Shown piece after piece: positions 10,986-21,104 of a DNA stretch of 64,000 nt. The translations under genes were made by a program, and so were the position numbers. The notes below the pieces were generated by a model. The model searched no databases and was not told the origin of the DNA. It saw nothing but the letters and a program-made list of their open reading frames with translations. This DNA comes from Thereva unica (taxonomy: Eukaryota > Arthropoda > Insecta > Diptera > Therevidae): contig OX465282.1 of NCBI GenBank assembly GCA_949987705.1, positions 84,432,070 through 84,496,069 on the forward strand, written 5' to 3'. Within the stretch, counting starts at the first letter, position 1. Each line of letters starts with the position of its first letter.

Positions 10986-11067
10986 TTTGTTAAGAACGGG
11001 TCTCATTGCATCGAGTTTATTAGATATTAGCAAAACTTGTCAATTTAAGGTCTTTCTGACAATTAGC

Positions 11068-11565
11068 CGACCGAATATTATGAAATTTTATTCAGATCAT
11101 TTCTTCGTTAATATTTTTTTTCGGAACCTCAATGAAGTCGATGCAGTTTTTAGTTCGCGCGGTATGATATCGTGCAGGTACAAAAATCATAAACGTCGTT
11201 TAAACAAAAAAAACGGTTCGGCCGAATTTTATGAAAATCTTTTCAGATCATATTTCGGTTAATACGCTTCGAACGACACCTCAACGAAGTCGATATCTTT
11301 TTTGGTTCGCGCGATATCGTGCAGGAAAAAATGATTTTTGTACCTGTACGATGTAGCACGAACCAACCATGATACTGACCTCTTTGAGGTGCCAATCGTA
11401 GCGTATCACCGAAAGTACGCTTTGAAAAGATTTTCATAAAATTCGATCAAGCGGTATCTATGTTTAAAGGGCGTAAGTGATTTTTGTACATGCTCGATAG
11501 AACGCAAACCAAAAATGATATTGACTTCATTGAGGTGCCGATCGAAGCGTTGGAATGACATCCGT
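11068..11565. repeat. Mirrored array of a roughly 110-bp unit (two direct, two inverted)
   Basis: The units start near 11068 and 11220 on the plus strand and near 11449 and 11565 on the minus strand. All share ATTTTATGAAA or AATATTATGAAA, TTCAGATCAT, ACCTCAA[T/C]GAAGTCGAT and GGTTCGCGC-like blocks. This is the core of the fold-back element; the open frames here are products of the repeat. Confidence 0.75.
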
Positions 11566-12299
11566 TCAAAATAAAGTTCACTTTTATGGATTCAGCCGAG
11601 CAATAGCTTCCCAAAGAGTCATCACTCGTCAAAATCCGAGTTTTCTTTAAAAACCATTTAACAAATACGTTAACCATTACAAACATGACGAAATTTTCAA
11701 ACTTTAGTTCAGAACTGTTTGAACGGCGGATTGCTTTCCATGTCCTTCAGTTTTGGGAATTGAGTTCATCGCGGGATTTCCAGTGATTACAGTTTGGCCT
11801 TTTCGGACAAGTTTGACAAATCCGTTACATTGATTAATTTTGGTACTATCTCCTGAAATCGTTCGAATTGAAAATGAAGTTTTTACCATTGCAGTTTATC
11901 ATCAGCGCGTCAACACGCTCAAAATGAATTCACTTTATAGTGTAGCGAACGAAGTTCCAGGGACATGTTTGTTTGCTACTGTGCAACAAAAAAAAGTTCT
12001 TTAGAAAAGCCTGGCGGATTTACCATTCTTATCGTTATTTCAAAGAGCTTCCTTCCATCATACTGGGAAGTTGATCGTGTGGACCGAAAGGGTCGAACCC
12101 ACATCCCAACTAGTTTTATATGATATTTAGAACAGGAACTTGAGTGACTCCGTTTACAAGATGGAATTAAAAAGTGTGACCTAAATCCCAATATTCTTCG
12201 TTTTTCCAGAAAAATTCCAATATTTTAGCATTTTGGTCATATTTTGAACCTACATACATATCTTGTAGATATTAAAAAAATACATTGTTTTCTTCCGTA

Positions 12300-12434
12300 A
12301 TTTTAGGATACTACACATTCCGGCCACTGAGGGTTGCCAGAAGTAGCTTTAATTGTTCAGCAGGTGTAAAGATTCAGTGTGGAAATTTGCATGACTAATG
12401 AAATGACAACCCAAAATACGTCGCTGGCTCCTGG
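12300..12434. repeat. Outer inverted-repeat arm (right) of the fold-back complex
   Basis: Inverted counterpart of 9446-9582; similarity stops at about 12434 where a LINE 3' end begins. Confidence 0.7.
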
Positions 12435-12440
12435 TCTATA

Positions 12441-12560
12441 GGGGATCATGGACGGAGCTGAGAGCTGTCGAACAAAACAGCGTCCGCTGGAGGGCAACTG
12501 TTTCCGCCCTTTGTCCCATGAGGGATTAAAGGGGATTAAGTTAGTAAGTAAGACCACTTT
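12441..12560 (+). pseudogene. RTE-type LINE 3' end
   Basis: The plus frame reads WTELRAVEQNSVRWRATV then SALCPMRD and a stop, the usual C-terminus of this LINE family. The same ending is found, inverted, at 55.4-55.5 kb. Only the last 30 or so codons and a short tail remain. Confidence 0.6.
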
Positions 12561-13110
12561 CAAAAACAATCATACAGGTTTTATTTCCCAAGTTTCACGA
12601 GGACGAAGGCGCGGGTAAAAGCTAGTCTATGTATAAAACCAAAAAGTAGTAATGTATGAAAACAAAAGCAGTCGTGGGTCGTAGTGAGGGTGACGGACGT
12701 GGGAGACGAGGGGTTGGATGGTTGGTGGTTGAAGGGTCAAAGGAGTGGTTGTTTAGGTTGGCCATTGGATGGACTACAAGAAACAACTGTTTTACATTCA
12801 GAAATCAGTTATATCCCTATAGCCCTTTGGTGGTAGTTTTGAGGACGAAGGAGAGTTGAGCCCATTGAGACTTTTGAGCTGCATCTTGAGAACTATCTAC
12901 TTGCGAAAATTCAAGAAAATTAGTCAAAGACATTTTCCATAGAAAAGCGGGGGCGTCCTTTCTAAATGGGGATATAACACGTGTGCTATCGATTGTACAC
13001 AGCAGCTACCGAGGGGAACTCGGAAAACCACTTAAACCTATCCAATGACATATGATATCATTTCAGCTAGAAGCAAAGTACTCGAAGGAAGAAAAGAAAC
13101 CACCACAGTC
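12561..13110. other. Sequence upstream of the first G12-like gene
   Basis: No gene. It includes a G/T-rich stretch at 12640-12850. The proximal 150 bp hold the likely promoter, but no clear TATA box stands 31 bp before the proposed initiator. Confidence 0.4.
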
Positions 13111-13201
13111 AGTTACAATTTGGCGTTCGTTAAGTTCAGAAGGTAAAAGGTACGACAAAAAATACAACCTCATATCCCCAAGCTAATTTCAATCGTTTCA
13201 G
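13111..13201 (+). promoter_or_regulatory. Leader exon and 59-nt 5'UTR intron of G12-like gene 1
   Basis: A TCAGTT initiator places the start at 13111. The leader exon would end at 13142 (AGAAG), followed by an intron GTAAAAGG...TTTCAG at 13143-13201 whose acceptor touches the ATG. The two minus-strand paralogues have the same arrangement. Confidence 0.65.
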
Positions 13202-13810
13202 ATGAAAACTATTTGGTTCACAATCGGAATCGTCCTTCTGTTGTCGGGATATTTAACTATGGACGAGGGCTTGAAGACCGCCTTTGATCAAATAAATGCG
13301 TTGATACCAGCCAAAGAACTTAACAACTTATCAGATCTTTATCTACAATACGATAGCCAGGTCAAATCTATTTTCGATTACATGAAAACTCAGGAAATCG
13401 TTGATGCATGGTCTGCAGTAGCAAATTTTCCTGAAATTCAAGAATTTCAACGATGGGTAATGGAGCATTACAATGGTGACGGATCTGTTGAGCAGGAGGA
13501 GGGTGACAATCTTTCAGAATTAAGCACGGAAACAGCGCAGATTTACATCCGTAAGTCGGGATGGAAGGGTTTCCTCGAGGAGTACTTAAAAATTTATCCA
13601 ATGAATGAAGTGGCGGCCCTTGTTACTAAAAAAGTTAATGAAGGTGGGATTTTTGCGGATTTTTGGTACAAGGTTCAAGCAATGAGAACCACTTATGAAA
13701 GAATTCTAGCTTTGCCTGATGTTGTCAAAGTTATAGAACATTTAAGCGCGCTTGGATTTGATAAATATCAGTTTGATAAGTTTCTAAGAAATGTATTAGG
13801 ATGGAATTAA
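13202..13810 (+). CDS. G12-like midgut microvillar protein (DUF1397/insect allergen-related repeat), gene 1
   Basis: Encodes 202 residues. Residues 1-20 (MKTIWFTIGIVLLLSGYLTM) form a signal peptide, so the protein is secreted or goes to the gut lumen or microvilli. The mature part is one alpha-helical DUF1397 repeat of usual length, with family blocks such as SGWKGFLEEYLKIYP (about 119-133) and a final DKYQFDKFLRNVLGW. Members (cockroach Bla g 1, mosquito G12) are midgut proteins that bind lipids; their exact role is not settled. Compared with the two paralogues at 20.2 and 32.1 kb it is clearly diverged and has an acidic EQEEGDNLSELS insertion in the middle. The ATG directly follows a splice acceptor, which fixes the start. 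A polyadenylation signal AATAAATAAA follows at about 13851. Confidence 0.85.
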   Translation: MKTIWFTIGIVLLLSGYLTMDEGLKTAFDQINALIPAKELNNLSDLYLQYDSQVKSIFDYMKTQEIVDAWSAVANFPEIQEFQRWVMEHYNGDGSVEQEEGDNLSELSTETAQIYIRKSGWKGFLEEYLKIYPMNEVAALVTKKVNEGGIFADFWYKVQAMRTTYERILALPDVVKVIEHLSALGFDKYQFDKFLRNVLGWN

Positions 13811-13850
13811 GTGTGTATTATTTTTAGAACGTAGTGTTTTTTTTTTGGAA

Positions 13851-13860
13851 AAATAAATAA
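13851..13860 (+). terminator. Polyadenylation signal of G12-like gene 1
   Basis: Overlapping AATAAA motifs (AAATAAATAA) 40 bp after the stop codon. Confidence 0.6.
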
Positions 13861-14128
13861 AAGAAAGGGAAACATTTCCTTTTATTAAAATCGATCTTTC
13901 GATATGCAAAGACTAATATTTGTTACTTGGGAAATAAAAGCAATTACAGGAAAGATGGAACTTTTATGAAATAGACTACTGTACAAAACCATAAAATAAA
14001 TATTTTAAGATTTAAATATGGCTTAGATACGACGAGTCTGTTCGAAATCAGAGAGAGTTTTATGCCAAACATCGTGTTTATGTATAGGTAATATGCATAG
14101 GTAGTATTGTGATTATTTATGCGCCAGC

Positions 14129-14616
14129 TGTTTAATAGAAGTTGAATCAACGGCTATTGATAACGACTTTTTTAGGTTTGGAATTTAAGATTTATCCATT
14201 ATGCTAACATGGCGCCATCTATTAGAATGAAAACGAACGGAAAAAGCTTCGTATTTTCTCGAAGTATTTTAAAGAATTTTCTAGTAGTTTACAAATAGGA
14301 TGGAAAGCTCTGCTTGGATATATAAAAAGGACTTGCAACGGCGTTTGGGAAGTCAGTTTGATTTGAAAAGTAATGATGGTGTTCTAAACTGACCGAGAGC
14401 GAAAAGTGGTGATTAAAAAGTGTATGTAAAAGCGATAAATAGACCTTAATAGTTAGAATTTAATAGTATTAAATTTAAGTGATTCCAGTGAACTTTAAGA
14501 ATTTTGTTTGTTGTTAAATTGAGTTTGATTTGTAATACATAAGTTTTTGGGTAGATAATTAAAAAGTGTATTCCTTAATTAATCCTACGAATCGGTTAAG
14601 CCGTAAAAACGTAGCA
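14129..14616 (+). mobile_element. LTR of a retrotransposon with TATA box and initiator
   Basis: It starts TGTTTAATAGAAG and ends GTAGCA. It contains ATGGCGCCATCTATTAGA, a TATATAAAAAG box at 14319-14329 and a TCAGTT initiator with +1 at 14355, about 33 bp later. A second copy lies at 61149-62030. A tRNA-Leu-like primer-binding site follows two bases after the end, so this looks like a 5' LTR rather than a solo LTR. No second LTR or coding part is found nearby. Confidence 0.6.
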
Positions 14617-14618
14617 AT

Positions 14619-14637
14619 TCGTGTCAGAAGTTCGATT
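14619..14637 (+). promoter_or_regulatory. Putative tRNA-Leu primer-binding site
   Basis: TCGTGTCAGAAGTTCGATT resembles the complement of a tRNA-Leu 3' end (family form TGGTGTCAGAAGTGGGATT), placed just after the LTR end at 14616. Confidence 0.45.
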
Positions 14638-15600
14638 AATTAAGAAAGAAGTGAAATAAGTAAACTTGAAAAACAATTGTGACCGGAATTTAATTTTTGT
14701 GAGTGCGAAATCAGCACATAATAAAAAATGGGCCGTAAGTTAGTGAAATTACGCGCTGTGGACTTAAAAATAGTAATAGGGCCAGGCCTACCCCAGAATC
14801 CATTTGGGCCACCCCAGAATAAAAGTGAATCACTTATTAAAAACAAGATACATCCGCTTTAAAACCAATGATGTTACATAACGCTTTCAACAATTTAAAA
14901 AAAAAGTTTTTAAATGGTCCTGCGCTAGAGGTCAAGCGTTAAACTACGATTATTATTGGTTCGCGGCGCATGACACAAAGTAGTGACCGCAATGGTCATG
15001 GAGATGTAGCTGGAAAAGCATAATTGTGTTGCGTTGCATTGCTTGCGTGGGTATCGAGCTCTTCTCATACAAAGCAGTGCCGTTTTTATATGACATCAGT
15101 CTTTGAAATACTACTAATTGCAGTGTAAACGTGCAACACAATGCAAAATTTATTACCAGCTTTAGATAAAGAGTATAATCTCTTTCGGAAGAAAAGGCAA
15201 AAAGTCGGGAACTAAGTTCATTTCATGCGGCCATAAATACGTAACATATAACGCAGAATACAACCATAGATAAATTATAAGTATGGGCCTATCATCTTCA
15301 GTATGATACCGTGTAGTTCATAGAGTTAAGTCGTTGAGTTTTTAATTCAAATCCAAGTCAACTAGGCTCCAAAAGAAACACAATTATGATACATAAAAGC
15401 AAAATACAAATCCACTTTTAGGCGTTCTTCTATGTCCATGGTAACGGCAGGTATATCTTGGTATAGCTAGCCAAAGAGTCAGCACACACGGGTGTAAGTC
15501 TATAATTTGTCGCTAATGTTTTACGTCAAAAATAGTTTTTCGCTTATCTCATTGTTTAAATAATGATGAAAACGCTAGCTTGATGTCAAGCTGGCTAGCC
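14638..15600. other. Retrotransposon leader remnant and intergenic DNA
   Basis: 14638-14850 may be 5' leader of the LTR element; no gag frame is recognisable. About 14995-15150 resembles a decayed version of the GCATTGCGTTGCAT-rich palindrome at 54.2-55.1 kb (AGCTGGAAAAGCATAATTG). Nothing else identified. Confidence 0.4.
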
Positions 15601-15605
15601 ACACA

Positions 15606-17003
15606 TAGAGATACGGAATCGGTACTCAATTCTTTACTGATATGACTATTTAGCTTTCGATTCTACTCATATCAGCACTCGATACTTTTGACTTGATACT
15701 TTTTAATATTACTCATATCACTGCTTATATGTTTGCATCGAGTACCAAGCAAGTTCATCTCTGTCGTGACGCTTTGCTTTTTGGAAAGTATAGGGCAGTT
15801 TACATCTCAAACGCAAAGTGGAAACGAAATTTGGAAATCTTTTTCGCCTAGATGTTTGTATGCATCCCTCCCTATTCACCAACTTCGAATCCACGCTCGT
15901 GCAACACAGAGAAAATCGGGAATCGAACAATGCATACGCTAAAGCAGGTCGCCGGTATAAGACAACCATTCGTTGAAAGTTTGCAGGAATGCACTAGTGC
16001 AATAGGTCAAGAGAGTGGCCGCAGTACCATTGGACCAAGTACCTCACCAAAGGAGAAAATGAAATTGGCATTCTTCAAGCCATGGCGAATTTGATCGTTA
16101 TATTCCATCTTCTTCTTCCAATGACGCTACAGCCCAAATAGAACCTTGGCTTCCTCTAATCTTTTACTGCAGCCTCAATTTCTGTCCGACTTCCAGCTCG
16201 ATGTCTGGATAAGTGTCTTTGCATTTGCTACAAACGCATCCGTCCATCTTTTCTTCGGCTTGCCTACATGTCTTTTTCTTCCATGATTATAGTGAAGACC
16301 TTCCTTGCGGCTCTTTCTTCTGACATACGCTCGACGTGTCCAAACCAGCGAAGTATATTGAGTTTTAGCAACGCCACTTACATAGTCTATCTCGTCATAG
16401 ATTTGATATAACTCGTTGTTAGCTGTTTCTCCATGTCCCTTTCTACAAATAGGGCTTCTCAAAATCTTCCTTTAAAAGGAATTTAGCATGTCCTCTATCC
16501 TTTGTGTCCATGTTTCACTCCCCTAGAATATAACATGGCAAATTATTGTCTTAGTGTAAACTTCGTCTTTCAATGTATTCCTCAAGATCTTAGCAATTTA
16601 CGATGTGCCTTTTTAGTTTCGGAGTAGAATTGAATTGTCCAGCTGATTTCTTCTAGCATGTCTAGATACACTTGTTGCTGATTTCTTTTCAATGAGTACC
16701 TGATCGGTTTGGTTTTTAGCCCTTCCATCTGGTAACGTCCAAGTCATTTTATGGATGTTTTTATGCGGGAAGAACCTTGAACTTTCTTTGCTATTAGCAC
16801 TCGATAAGCCTGCCACCATCATCGTGGGCGGTTGCGTGAAGGCGGTGGCTGCCTATTATGGCCCAATTACTGAAAGTCCTTCCCGATCTTTTATATCATT
16901 CGAGGGTTGGCATTGGTTATGGAGATGTACTTTCAAGTACTTTTAATTTGATTCTACTCATGAGTATTTACTCTAGTACTTTCCACAAATTCCGTATCCC
17001 TAG
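15606..17003. mobile_element. Composite element bounded by inverted GATACGGAAT ends
   Basis: The left terminus AGAGATACGGAATCGGTAC is inverted at the right as ATTCCGTATCCC. A further inverted block, GATTCTACTCAT, appears near 15660 and 16940. Outside lie near-direct repeats, CTAGCCACACATAG on the left and CTAGCCACATAG on the right, possibly a target duplication. The interior holds an antisense RTE LINE remnant. Confidence 0.5.
16130..16840 (-). pseudogene. RTE-type LINE remnant (endonuclease plus RT C-terminus)
   Basis: Minus strand from about 16780: HKMTWTLPDGRAKNQTDQVL, which is the RTE endonuclease block (TW.SPDG...NQIDHVLI). Lower down is GKPKKRWTDAFVANAKTLIQ, then EEAKVLFGL, the usual RTE C-terminal region. 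The reverse-transcriptase middle is deleted and several stops are present. A related fragment is at 19.4-19.9 kb. Confidence 0.7.
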
Positions 17004-17401
17004 CCACATAGTGTATCCTTCGAACTGAGCGGCGTTGGGGCAATAGTTGGCCGCTGAAAGAATAACGTAATGCCGATTTTGTCGCCGGTTTTTGGAAGAA
17101 TCAGAAGACGATTATTACCGATCAGCCTATGAAGATGGCAGGCCATTTAAAAGGAGATAACTGAACAGAGTTTGCGCTACATTTTGTCGCTGGAGAAATA
17201 TCGTAATTTTCATTTTGTTACTAGCGGTAGGGAGGTGAATGCAGCTGATTCCGCTGAATCGGGTTAATCTTATTCGTGCTCATTTGTTTACTGAACTATC
17301 TATTTTTCCGATACGAGATTTAATATTTTCTGTTTACTGAATTGTATCGGTTTCAGTTATTTTAATCAATCGAGCAACTAATCTTTTACCGGTGTGAGTG
17401 G
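17004..17401. other. Intergenic
   Basis: No gene or recognisable repeat. Confidence 0.4.
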
Positions 17402-17660
17402 ATGTTTGTTTGCATGCACATGATCTGTCACATCTCAGGATTCCTCATACATACTTTTTCAATATTGAGCAAATATTTCCAAAACAACATTTGTTTGCAT
17501 GCACATGATCTGTCACATCTCAGGATTCCTCATACATACTTTTTCAATATTGAGCAAATATTTCCAAAACAACATTTGTTTGCATGCACATGATCTGTCA
17601 CATCTCAGGATTCCTCATACATACTTTTTCAATATTGAGCAAATATTTCTAAAACAAAGA
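17402..17660. repeat. Tandem repeat, 85-bp unit, three copies
   Basis: The unit beginning GCATGCACATGATCTGTCAC recurs at 17412, 17497 and 17582 with almost no change. Because 85 is not a multiple of 3, open frames through it are incidental. Confidence 0.9.
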
Positions 17661-17976
17661 CGCTACATTAGGTCAAGCAGTTGATGCTATTAAAAGCATA
17701 ACAGCTTCGTTGGAGAAAGACAGAGATAGTATGGAAAACCTTCAGAAGGGTTGGGATGAGATAGAGAAATTTTCGAATGCAAACGAAACTTCCTTAGAGC
17801 CGTTACGAGTGTCGAAAAGACGAAGGCAACCAAATAAACTGAATGATTTCATAGTCGATCAGTCATCAGTTTTCGGCGATGCAAAGGATAAAAAATTAGA
17901 TATGGGCGTCGATGAAGCCAGACAGATTCTCATTGAAAATTTATTTGTGCAGAATATAAACGCAGATCAAGTCTGA
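17656..17976 (+). pseudogene. Possible hAT-type transposase fragment
   Basis: The plus frame, about 107 residues, starts DATLGQAVDAIKSITASLEK and contains EPLRVSKRRRQPNKLNDFIV followed by a stop. The spacing of a helix, then PLR..KRRR and a K.L.DF block resembles the middle of ZMYM1-like hAT transposases (PR..KRR..P..L.DF). The rest of the enzyme is absent. Alternative: an unrelated host-derived fragment. It directly follows the 85-bp tandem repeat. Confidence 0.4.
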
Positions 17977-18059
17977 GCTATTCTCTAACTAAAAATCTAA
18001 AAAATAAAAAAAAGCTATGGTGAACGAGCGAAAGGATCCAGAAACTTACATGTTTTAAG

Positions 18060-19420
18060 GCGAGGTAGAAGAGGCGACAGTGAGTATTGCAGAACTTTCG
18101 AAGACACTGATGGTGATGAAGGAAGCGCAAGTACGGTCATCAGCAGAGATGGAGGAAGCACAAGAACGCTCATCAGCACAGCAGAGAAGAAGGAAGCGCA
18201 AGAACGGTCATCAGCAGAGATGGAGGAAGCGACTGCGGTAATGAAGGAAGCGTAATAACGTTCGACAAATGAGATCAAGGCTGAAGTGTTGGCGTTAAAA
18301 AATGAACAACAATTGTTAACAGTAGCTCACGAGCGTTCGATCTCAGAGCTCAAAGAATATATGGAAGAACAGAGGAACCAGCTGGAGCAGAAAATCGAAC
18401 CATTCCCCCATTCTGTTGACAATAAGCTGAAAATGTAAGTCATGATCTGGAAAACCTCGTATCTTCCATCAAGACAAATGTAAGAAATCATTTGAAAAAA
18501 CTCGAAATTGAACTGGAAACCCTCAGAGCCGAACTGGATAGGGTAAAGATTCATCACCCAGCGACAGCATTTTACGAAGTCATCGGAGTTAGGAAACTGC
18601 AGCCTCCAACTTTCGGCGGGCAAAGCCCATGGCCTACTTACAAGCTCCAATTCGAAGCAGCAGGCAATTTCTGGACTGACGAGGAAAAACTAATGGCCTA
18701 AACATTGTCACTAAGGGGTACAGCAGCAGAAATATTGCAGTCAATACCAGCAGAACATCGCAGCAGCTACTGGTTCTTGGTTCAACCCCTGGAAATGCGT
18801 TACGGCGATCAGCACTTGCAAGAGGTTTATCGACTTCAACTGCGAAATAGACTTCAAAGCCAGGAGAAACTTTACAACAACTATGCGCCGATATCGAGAG
18901 GCTAGTGCATCTGGGTTATCCTAGTTTCGGTCAAGACTACATCAACGAAGTAGACTTCCTTAACTCTTTTACATACCGGGATTTGCAACAGGCAGCCAGA
19001 TTGGCCGAAAAGAAGAATACCGCAAAAGTTTTGGCATATCCCTGGCATACGCGGCAGCGAAGCAAGCAAGAAGAAGTCCAGTCCACCTCAGGGAAATCCA
19101 CGTGTCAGAGGACATTTGCAACCGAATGAATATAACGGAAGTACGCGACCAACTCCGATGCTGGAACTGTAGTCAGCCGGGTCATCTACAAAGAAATTGC
19201 AGATAGCGAAGGAGAGCGTTATCTCCCGAGAAAAGGGATGGCGCAATTTATTGGGAAAATCGAAGCCCCTGGTATCATCATCACTATCAAACAAGTGCAG
19301 GGAGCCTTGTCATCGATGGAAAGATTGCAGCTGAAAAATGCACAATAACTGCTATCTACATACTGGTGCTTCAAAATCTGTCATCCGGGCTGACTTGGTC
19401 GGTAATAAATCGCTGAAAGA
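18060..19420 (+). pseudogene. Gypsy-like LTR retrotransposon gag-protease remnant
   Basis: An N-terminal Glu/Lys/Ala-rich coiled coil (repeated SSAEMEEAQERSSA) is followed by a gag core: KLQPPTFGGQSPWPTYKLQF (18592-18651), LSLRGTAAEILQSIP (18708 on) and LEMRYGDQHLQEVYRLQL. A CCHC zinc knuckle, LRCWNCSQPGHLQRNC, lies at about 19154-19201, and an aspartic-protease remnant, TGASKSVIRADL, at about 19360-19395. These are in the order expected of a Ty3/gypsy gag-pro. Frameshifts and stops break it at least four times, for example TAA at about 18700. RT and integrase are absent; an inverted RTE LINE piece follows directly. Confidence 0.7.
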
Positions 19421-19429
19421 CGCACATCA

Positions 19430-19880
19430 ATCCATCCTTCCATCCAATGACGTTAGAGCTCCAATCGAACCTTGGCCTCCTCTCAGGCATTTCTCCAAGT
19501 TTAACGGTCTCTTGCAGCATGTCTCCAGGTCCGGATGTTGAGCATTGCCTCTGCGGCAGCCATCACAGAGTCTATATCCATCTCCTCCTAGGTCTACATT
19601 CTGGCCTACTTCGCGAAATTTCTGCGGCCATAAGCCGTTTTGGGATTCGATTGTCCTCCACCCTGATAATATGGCCGGCTAGTCTGTTAATTTTTATTAA
19701 AGTTGAGAGCTGTGGATCGTCAAAAATTGCATACAATTCGTTGTTGTATCTTCTTCGCCATATTCCATCCTCTCTGCTTGAGCCTATTATGCATCTGAGA
19801 AACTGATTTTTGTGACCTTGGAACTCTAATATCCTAAGAAACTCCGCCGTCGTCTGGTCTCAGGTCCAGGGTCCTGCCGA
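19430..19880 (-). pseudogene. RTE-type LINE 3' fragment
   Basis: On the minus strand the end reads EEAKVRLEL, a stop, then RHWMEG, matching the ending of the fragment at 16.1 kb (EEAKVLFGL, stop, RHWKKK). Upstream are decayed RT C-terminal pieces with several stops. It abuts and truncates the gypsy-like remnant. Confidence 0.55.
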
Positions 19881-20172
19881 CTTGACCAGAATCGGGAAAC
19901 CCAAGAAATTAGGCAAGAGACCGCAATTTTTAAAGCAGCGTATCAAAGATCAAAGAAGAAGAAGAAAGAAGAAGAATATCCTAAGACGCTTACACGGTTA
20001 TATGAGACTTTTGACACATCATCACATCAAAACAAAGGCTTATACGAATTTTCAGCTTATTACCTCTCATTCCGAAATGAAACCCTAATTTGACTGGACT
20101 ATTAGGATTCCAATAGTTTAACGATTTTAACGTACTAATAAAAATAAATCGCAAAAGAGTAAAATATTTTTA

Positions 20173-20763
20173 TTACCAACCTAAAAGTTTTCTAATATAT
20201 TGATCAAATTGCTGAATGTCAACTCCAAGAGATTTCAAGTGATTCAATGGCCTTAGTACTTTTGGGTTCTCAATTACACGCTCATAAACAGGCTTTAAGG
20301 CTTGCAATCGATGGAAGAATTCGGAAAAGAGTTTGCCTTCAGCAATCTTTTGCCTTATAAGATACTCAATCTCCTCGGAAGGGAAAACATTTAAAAAGGC
20401 TTCCATAAATCCTTTCCATCCAGGCTTCCTATTCTCTGACAATTCTCCACCAAGTTTCAAATATTCACTCATCGCTTCGAGATTGACGACGAACAAATGA
20501 GCTTCAATCCAATCTTTGAATTCTTTAACTTCTTCCTGTTCCATTACAAACTCGTACGCCTCATACAAGCCTCCAGTGAAAATAAAGTCAAATATTTCTA
20601 CCACATCTTTATCGTAAAGGTAGTAATATCGACCAAGTTCTAGAATCTCCTGAACGGGAATCCGACGGTAGATTTCAGCAAAATCTTCATTTAAACTTTC
20701 TTGCTGAACTGTTGCTGCTATTGATACAGCTACAAGAGTTAGAAGTGTCGCAAGATGGTTCAT
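20173..20763 (-). CDS. G12-like midgut microvillar protein (DUF1397), gene 2
   Basis: Encodes 196 residues from the ATG at 20763. A longer frame starts at 20778, but the five extra codons read through a splice acceptor (TTCAATTCCAG), which abuts the inner ATG just as in the two paralogues. The signal peptide is MNHLATLLTLVAVSIAATV. The mature region has IYRRIPVQEILELGRYYY, KPGWKGFMEAFLNVFP and the C-terminal LGVDIQQFDQYIRKLLGW. It is very similar to gene 3 at 32.1 kb (a recent duplicate) and less so to gene 1. Expected to be secreted or anchored in midgut cells; function beyond lipid binding is uncertain. TTTATT-rich 3' sequence with AATAAAAATAAA on the minus side supplies a poly(A) signal. 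Confidence 0.88.
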   Translation of the reverse strand: MNHLATLLTLVAVSIAATVQQESLNEDFAEIYRRIPVQEILELGRYYYLYDKDVVEIFDFIFTGGLYEAYEFVMEQEEVKEFKDWIEAHLFVVNLEAMSEYLKLGGELSENRKPGWKGFMEAFLNVFPSEEIEYLIRQKIAEGKLFSEFFHRLQALKPVYERVIENPKVLRPLNHLKSLGVDIQQFDQYIRKLLGW

Positions 20764-20861
20764 CTGGAATTGAAACAAAACTTTAAAGTATTTAGTTTAA
20801 AATAAAATAAGTCTTCAATTACCATTTAATATAATTGTTTACTAAGTGTTGAATAAAAACT
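20764..20861 (-). promoter_or_regulatory. Leader exon and 59-nt 5'UTR intron of G12-like gene 2
   Basis: Intron 20764-20822 (minus: GTAATTGAAG...CAATTCCAG). Leader exon 20823-20861, starting at the A of a TCAGTT initiator. The exon sequence is close to that of gene 3, including TATTCAACACTT and TAGTAAACA. Confidence 0.7.
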
Positions 20862-20886
20862 GAAAATTTTTTGTTTTCTGGATAGT

Positions 20887-20892
20887 ATTTAT
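20887..20892 (-). promoter_or_regulatory. TATA box of G12-like gene 2
   Basis: ATAAAT within GCATAAATACT on the minus strand, 31 bp upstream of the initiator A at 20861. The spacing is identical in gene 3. Confidence 0.7.
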
Positions 20893-20914
20893 GCAGTTGC
20901 AAAATATTTAAAGT

Positions 20915-20932
20915 GCAGATAAATTTATCTGC
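20915..20932. promoter_or_regulatory. Palindromic double GATA site
   Basis: GCAGATAAATTTATCTGC is a perfect 18-bp palindrome holding two AGATAA sites, about 54-71 bp upstream of the start. GATA factors drive midgut genes in insects, which fits a midgut protein. Gene 3 has one AGATAA at the equivalent place. Confidence 0.6.
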
Positions 20933-21104
20933 TAAAGTAGTCAGTAATCTGTATGTATTTGAAAGATTTTGATTAGATAAATTTTGGTTTTTTAGAGAAA
21001 TTTTCAATAAGATAATTTTTGAGGTAACTAGAAAGTTTTCTAGATAAGGCTAAATAATGTCCAAAGTTTAACATTACAGGCCCCAAACAAATATCACAAC
21101 TAAT

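Larger units (their letters stand above)
10193..12115. mobile_element. Fold-back element with long inverted arms and mirrored internal repeats
   Basis: The left arm, starting CTAGTTGGGTTGTGGGTTTG near 10197, is inverted at the right end near 12050-12113. Further matched blocks are AGCAAACAAACATGTCC at about 10427 against its complement near 11965, GAGCGTGCTGA against its complement near 11915, and CTGGAAATCCCG near 10630 against its complement near 11780. The centre holds two direct then two inverted copies of a roughly 110-bp unit. A MITE is nested in the left arm. A third, single copy of the arm is at 21105-21865. No transposase is encoded. Confidence 0.8.

Noticed and set aside
17402..17660. 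CRISPR-like array
   Set aside because: Directly adjoining 85-bp units with no unique spacers, in a eukaryotic genome.
17402..17684. Open frames of 61-63 codons
   Set aside because: They follow from the 85-bp tandem repeat; there is no protein family and no start context.
20764..20778. Five-codon longer start of G12-like gene 2
   Set aside because: It reads through the splice acceptor that abuts the inner ATG in all three paralogues.
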